Shown piece by piece: positions 7,365 through 12,167 of a stretch of 12,167 bases of DNA. This DNA comes from Isohypsibius dastychi (Eukaryota; Tardigrada; Eutardigrada; Parachela; Isohypsibiidae), in the NCBI GenBank assembly GCA_034696485.1, contig JAQIWT010001149.1:1-12167 (forward strand). The letters are read 5' to 3'. A program made the position numbers and the translations under genes. The number at the start of each line of letters is the position of its first letter. The stretch's first letter is position 1. Under the pieces are notes generated by a model. The model did no database searches and was not told the DNA's origin. It worked only from the letters and a program-made list of their open reading frames with translations.

Positions 7365-10300
7365 TTAATAGAGTCCACAACCCCGTAAATTGTTGGCGAT
7401 AATGACATCGGTCACGGCGTCGAATACAAACTGAATGTTAGTTGTATCTGTAGCGCAGGTCATATGACAGTAGATCTCTTTGTTGGGACTCTTGTTTTTT
7501 GCTTCGAACTGAGCCTGGATGTACGCTGCTGCTTCACCGTATTCCTGGGCTCCTGAAATCAAGAAAAACAATCAGCCAGCTTCTCGGACTTGTTAACAAC
7601 TTTCAAACTATTTTCATAAATAATCTTATTAACTAAAACATCGGCATTATTAACTTCGATTTGAATTATTAACTTCGATTTGATCAAAACTCTCTTTTTA
7701 AAATCTTCAAGTCTTTCATTTCCGGTTTCAAAAAAATTGAACAAGTGAATATATTCTCGAAAACCCGAGTATTTCAAACTACATCAAGAAATCTCCAGGT
7801 TCAGTTTTGTGTGTGGATAATAATACTAAACGAAAGTTCCTGTATTTTTTGACGTACCAGTGTATTCTGGAAAGCAAATGGTCAAAGGCGACTTCTTGAT
7901 CTTTTCTTCAAAGAGATCCTTTTTGTTGAGGAAAAGAATGATGGACGTATCGGTGAACCATTTGTTGTTACAAATGGAGTCAAACAGCTTCAGACTCTCT
8001 TGCATTCGATTCTGCGGAAGAAAATAAGAACAAAATGTTATTAACAGTGATGTCAAAAATCGTTCCAACGCGGGAAAAATTATCAATTACCGTTGTCTCA
8101 TCTTCATGGAGCACTTGATCGTACTCGCTCATAGCCACGCAGAAAATAATGGCGGTAACATCCTCGAAACAATGGATCCATTTCTTCCTTTCGGACCGTT
8201 GACCACCGACGTCGAATAATCTGAAAGACAAATTTGGCACAGTGAGTAAAACATAACTGGAAGTTTGCAATTAAAACAAGAAAAAACCTAAAAAATAAGA
8301 AAAAAATAAAGTAGCAGAGGCGGAAGTCGTCAGCTTAATCACAAAAGTCATTTCGAAAAAAATTCGCTGAAATCTCGTGAATAAAAAATAACCGGAAGTC
8401 ATCACTTCCGGGAAACAAATGTTAATTTTAAAAGACAAGATCCCGGGATTGAGTGGATGATAAATTACTTGAAATTGAGGTTTTTGAAGGAAAAGTGGAC
8501 TTCAACAATGCCAGTAGTTTTGACGCGAGTTCGGAGAATATCCTGCTCTGTCGGTTGATAATCCTTCTGTCCAAGTCGATCCAAGTCGTCCAAAAAGCTG
8601 GAAGAAAGAAAACGAGTGCGTCAGTCTTACGCAAGAACTGGATCAATGAAAAAGGCTCAGCTAATAAAATATCGATTTCTTCCGCCCCAGCTCTCAAAAG
8701 CCCCGCAGATCATGATAGCCATTTTTTGTTTCCGCTGCAAAGATAAAACGACCACTCACTATTTTGCGGAGTCATTAAGTTGATATTCATTGGATCGTCC
8801 AAAGCACTAAAAAACAGGAACGGGAACAAATTAGAATAGTTTGCAAGATGAAGGGAAGAAAGGCGGATAATACCTCCTGGACTCCCGGATCCGCCCAAAG
8901 GCGTTTCATGGCGGCGAGTAAGTCGTCTGAGAAAGGCTCCGTATCCTCCATTCTTGTGATAATATCCATAACCAATTTCGTGTCAGCCTAAGAATTCACC
9001 AAGAAGATTAAAACCAATCTGGAAAATTAAATTTCTTAACATCCCTATTTAATCTTGAAAACACCGGGATTTAGTCTTTCTGGAATAGTCCAACAAAAAC
9101 GTGCCCAAGTCGGCTGTCTGAAACGGATGACCTTTACGTAATCCAAAACCCAAATTCAAAAAAGTTGATTAAAATTAGAACAAAGTCAGATACAAAAGTC
9201 TGACCTTTTTTAGCTCGCGATCTGATCCGCCGAATGGAATATTCAAGGTAGCCATGGCCCGAAGAATTGCAGCCATTGACTGGATGGTGTTGGAATAAAC
9301 AACTGGTTTATATTGTCTGTAGTCCTCCGCTGTGAAACCGCTCTCGTGGATAATCCTGTAAAAAAATAAGGAGTGGTCAGAATAGATCAGATTACTTCTC
9401 CATGAATTATTAATCATTCCGTAATTCATGTATTTTCCAGAGGTTAAATCTTCATTCCGCATGACGGATTTGTCTTGTTTATTCTGATTTACAAAGATCA
9501 TGGTTCGGGTCAGTGCGAAGTGATTTGAAAAATAAATAACAACATATGCTACAATTTCTGTTGTGTCAACTGTTCGATGATCTTTTCTTCCTCAAGAGGT
9601 CTCTTGTTGGGTTCCTCAGAAAAATAGTTCTCCGATGGAGTTTTCCGAAAAAATAATCGTAACCATCAATCTGTCCACAATCCATCATGGCCGAGGAACA
9701 TATCCGCAATCGCGGCAACTTCACTTGCCGATTCCCAAAATAACTCACATTAAACTCGTAAAACTAACAACTTTCTCCCTTCTCTCGTAATAAGATCACG
9801 TCAAAACACTGCGTACTTCTCCAACATGTCTCAAATGTTTGACTGGCACGAATTTCCCTGGCATCTCACACATCCGCAAATTAAACTCCTTAACGACTCA
9901 CAACCCTCTCGAACTTCGAATTACGCCTTTTCGGCAAGTAGACCTATCATGTTAACCACAAAACTTTTGCAGATATTTCGATAAAATTTCAATAAAACTG
10001 TTATGTTAAATTTTGTGAATCGACAGAATCTTTCAATCGATCACGAATGCACTTGTGGTTTTCCCGACGAATTCAGCCGCGCGTATTTACATAAGAAAAT
10101 AAAATTGCAGATATTTCAGGTCGCACCGAATGTCATTTTTGCGTTTCCCGTGTCAGCATATATCCAGTAGTACTTACTTCATCTGTTTGACAATGGTGCT
10201 CTTTCCCGACTCTCCAGCCCCTGCAAAAGCCAAAGATCGGTTAAAATGTTGCCGGCTGCCATTGCTGGATTTTCCACCACAACACAATTCAAATCGATCG

Positions 10301-10806
10301 ATAGCAAGTGGAGTTATTTCAGCGTTCTCTTCAGTCTGCGTTGGTTTAATCCGCAAGAGAGAGGGGAGAAGAAGCAGCGGGAAGACGAGAGCTGGAAAAG
10401 GATAGACCGGAAGGACAGAGAAGGGCATTACATTCTCTTCCATTCTCGGTATGAATCCGATTCCTCCCGTTTCTTCTCCCAGATGATATTGCTACTCCAC
10501 TATTTCGATTAATTCATCCGCAAACATGACAGATGAAATACAAATAAAAAAAGAGCGTTCAGCTTTCTGGGATAACCAGCTAATCTTTCAGATGGGGACC
10601 TGTTCCCCCAAATCGGACACTTGTAATCAATGAATTTTCCATTCATATTCCATTAATTTTCTTCGGTAGTCTTAGTAAATTGACGTACCTAGGAGTAATA
10701 ATTTGATATCTTTGGCTGCCTGGATTCCATCTTCCTTGAGCTGCTTCTCGATCTCCTTCGTCCTCATCATCGCCGCACGCTCCTCTTGGCTCATTGTGCA
10801 CCCCAT
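7365..10806 (-). CDS. goa-1: Heterotrimeric G protein alpha-o subunit (goa-1 type)
   Basis: Go-alpha is a membrane-attached GTPase that couples seven-pass receptors to inhibition of neuronal release. The nine exons are 10806-10689, 10220-10178, 9355-9205, 8987-8874, 8806-8760, 8597-8469, 8220-8091, 8011-7858 and 7552-7365 (357 aa). MGC at the start provides the myristoylated Gly2 and palmitoylated Cys3. GTP-binding motifs are all present: P-loop GAGESGKST (40-48), switch I RTRVKTTG with Arg182, switch [10 protein letters not shown] with Gln208, NKKDLF, and TCATD. The end GCGLY carries the Cys at position -4 that pertussis toxin modifies. HFSFKNLNF and [11 protein letters not shown] place it in the Go class rather than Gs, Gq or G12. 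Relative to human alpha-o it has three extra residues in the helical domain ([14 protein letters not shown]). The exon 3 donor GTCAGA is weak but is the only one that keeps frame. Confidence 0.94.
7646..7683 (+). repeat. Perfect 19-bp tandem duplication in the last intron of the G-alpha gene
   Basis: The unit ATTATTAACTTCGATTTGA occurs at 7646-7664 and again at 7665-7683 with no mismatch. It lies inside the 305-nt intron 7553-7857, which holds nothing else I can identify. It looks like a recent replication-slippage event. Confidence 0.95.
9356..10177 (-). other. Long intron 2 of the G-alpha gene
   Basis: This 822-nt intron runs from ATGAA|GTAAGT to a TTTTTTACAG acceptor, phase 2. It is the largest intron in the window and a natural place for enhancers in a neuronal gene. 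A short inverted repeat CGGCAA/TTGCCG lies at 9713-9718 and 9725-9730. No nested gene is convincing: the 60-codon minus-strand frame at 9748-9566 has no recognisable content. Confidence 0.75.
10221..10688 (-). other. Intron 1 of the G-alpha gene, no gene seen
   Basis: This 468-nt intron has a GTACGT donor and a GGCTTTTGCAG acceptor, phase 1. It interrupts the P-loop between Leu39 and Ala41. Open frames within it are shadows that extend into exon 2. Confidence 0.8.
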
Positions 10807-10975
10807 TTTGGCGTGGGAGTATCGATAACGACAATCACCGAAATGGATGGATGGATCGAGGACAGATAAATGTAGACCCAGGCCCAGTTCCTGGGTGAAT
10901 TCTTGGAGGAGTTGGCCAAATGTATGTATCCGTCCTCTAGAGAAACTTCAGAACAAGATCGCAGTCCGTAGATAT
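10807..10975 (-). promoter_or_regulatory. Probable 5' leader of the G-alpha gene with splice acceptor at 10976
   Basis: On the minus strand TTTTCCTTTTAGTTTCAG ends at 10976 and is the best acceptor upstream of the start. The 169 nt between it and the ATG contain no other ATG, which suits a 5' UTR. The site could take a spliced leader or a cis-spliced upstream exon. A GTTAGT donor at 11460 is one possible partner. Confidence 0.5.
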
Positions 10976-12167
10976 CTGAAACTAAAAGGAAAATATTACA
11001 GAGGCACAACGATATTTTCCATCAGACAAAACAACTTCGATTTCTGACTTGTATTTTCATTTTACAAAACCAGCAAATATTTTCGCGCGATCGTATCCCT
11101 TCTGACCAGTAAGGGGTGCTGTGACACCGTTAAGACCCCCCAGAAAACAGTGAATATCTTTTGTTTCCACTCCGAGAAAAACCGAATCCACACAGGTCGT
11201 GAGACGGAACATGCATTCAACAACATCCAGTGAAGAAAAGAAGGAGGCAAGCAGATCTCGAAAACAATTATTCCAGCGAAAGGCGAGCCCAATTAACCTT
11301 TGCTTCTCGTGATCCTATTAGCTCTGACATGTTGTTACAGGTTCTCCCACAAGCACATGGGTAGTCTGCGATGTCCAACGTTGTAAAATTCCCTGTTATC
11401 TTCGCGGAATTGATCCACAGAAAATATCCACATACGCACTTTTAGTCTAGTCGAACTAACCTCAGTCTGTCAATCAACGAAATATGTTGCTTAATCGCGA
11501 TAAAAAATTTTGTCACCACAAAACAATATAGAAATGTCGCTGAATCTGCATCAGGAACCGCAGAGCCGCATGAACTCCCCCGAAACATCACAAACAAAGC
11601 TGAGAAGGGTGGAAAAGCATTCGTTCGATCGAATATTGTCGGCTGAAGGCTCAATGGTCTCCATTCATATGCTCCCCTCATCTATCCAGCAGCCATGCAG
11701 CCATCATCTACGAGAAGCGAGAGAGCAAACACCAATCGATCCAGAAGCTCCATCCAAATACGACTACCGCGAACCAACGCACACCTGCTGGCCTTTCCTC
11801 TTCTTTTTCCAATCCTTTCTACCAAACATACTCAAATTACACCTTAAAGCTCCTGATAAATGAGTAATGAGCTGCCCTGGGGCTTTGGCGGATTCCTGAG
11901 CCATGACCTTTACTGGTGTTCTGGTATCAGGCCCTATACACATGTAATGACGCATCGGACAGTTTTATGTAGCTAAATGACTTCGTGCTGACTACACGTA
12001 GAAGAATCACGCGAACCGGTGTCGTTTTCCTACTTTTTCTTAGCGGGGTGAAAGTAGGTCCGACAAAGAGATTATTGAGACATGGGCCAAGCCAACCAAC
12101 TCAACACGTTCCTTCAGCTGACGCATGTACTTCCCAAATTAGCTTTCGATCGTTTCTCAAACAGGTG
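10976..12167. other. Upstream region of the G-alpha gene, no supported gene
   Basis: These 1.2 kb presumably hold the promoter of the G-alpha gene. The longest frames are 11510-11863 plus (117 codons) and 11681-11442 minus (79 codons). They overlap, match no family I know, and lack clear flanking splice signals. I see no tRNA, repeat family or transposon end. Confidence 0.5.

Noticed and set aside
9713-9730. Hairpin CGGCAA/TTGCCG as a small RNA precursor
   Set aside because: A six-base-pair stem is too short for a microRNA precursor and is expected by chance at this length.
9566-9748. Possible nested or alternative exon in G-alpha intron 2, minus strand
   Set aside because: Translation shows no G-alpha similarity. 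The alternative exons known in G-alpha genes encode recognisable switch or C-terminal sequence, and none is present.
11616-11636. TTCGATCGAA near GTTCGA as a possible tRNA T-loop
   Set aside because: No matching acceptor stem, anticodon arm or D-loop can be folded around it.
1-12167. CRISPR arrays, phage or bacterial operons
   Set aside because: No spaced direct repeats occur, and spliced eukaryotic genes fill the window.

Overview
The window is eukaryotic and most likely from a free-living or parasitic nematode. Four multi-exon genes can be read through with GT-AG introns, many of them only 53-80 nt. Acceptors are of the TTTTCAG/TTTGCAG type. One start codon directly abuts a TTTTCAG acceptor with no leader, as at nematode spliced-leader sites. 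Two genes lie head to tail with a very short spacer, as in nematode operons. The encoded Go-alpha also resembles worm GOA-1 ([12 protein letters not shown] start). The species cannot be named from this sequence.

Layout, left to right: (1) 1-194, plus strand, the last two exons of a gene I do not recognise, followed by AATAAA. (2) 1322-309, minus strand, a complete four-exon gene for Tim22, the pore subunit of the mitochondrial carrier translocase (212 aa). It converges on gene 1. (3) 1323-1876, a compact divergent promoter region. (4) 1877-2642, plus strand, a five-exon gene for PIG-P (155 aa), a small subunit of the GPI-GlcNAc transferase. (5) 2757-6614, plus strand, a seven-exon gene for PGAP1 (888 aa), the GPI inositol-deacylase. 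It starts only 114 nt after the PIG-P stop. (6) 6615-7364, convergent 3' flanks. (7) 10806-7365, minus strand, a nine-exon gene for a heterotrimeric G protein alpha-o subunit (357 aa, goa-1 type) with a 5' leader reaching about 10975. (8) 10976-12167, upstream DNA with no gene I can support.

The most interesting feature is the PIG-P/PGAP1 pair. Both proteins act on GPI anchors in the ER. PIG-P belongs to the complex for the first committed step (GlcNAc transfer to phosphatidylinositol), and PGAP1 does the first remodelling step after the anchor is attached to protein. Co-transcription would couple the start of GPI synthesis to the start of GPI maturation. All exon joins were made by hand from splice signals, reading frame and recalled family sequences. 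No alignment was run.
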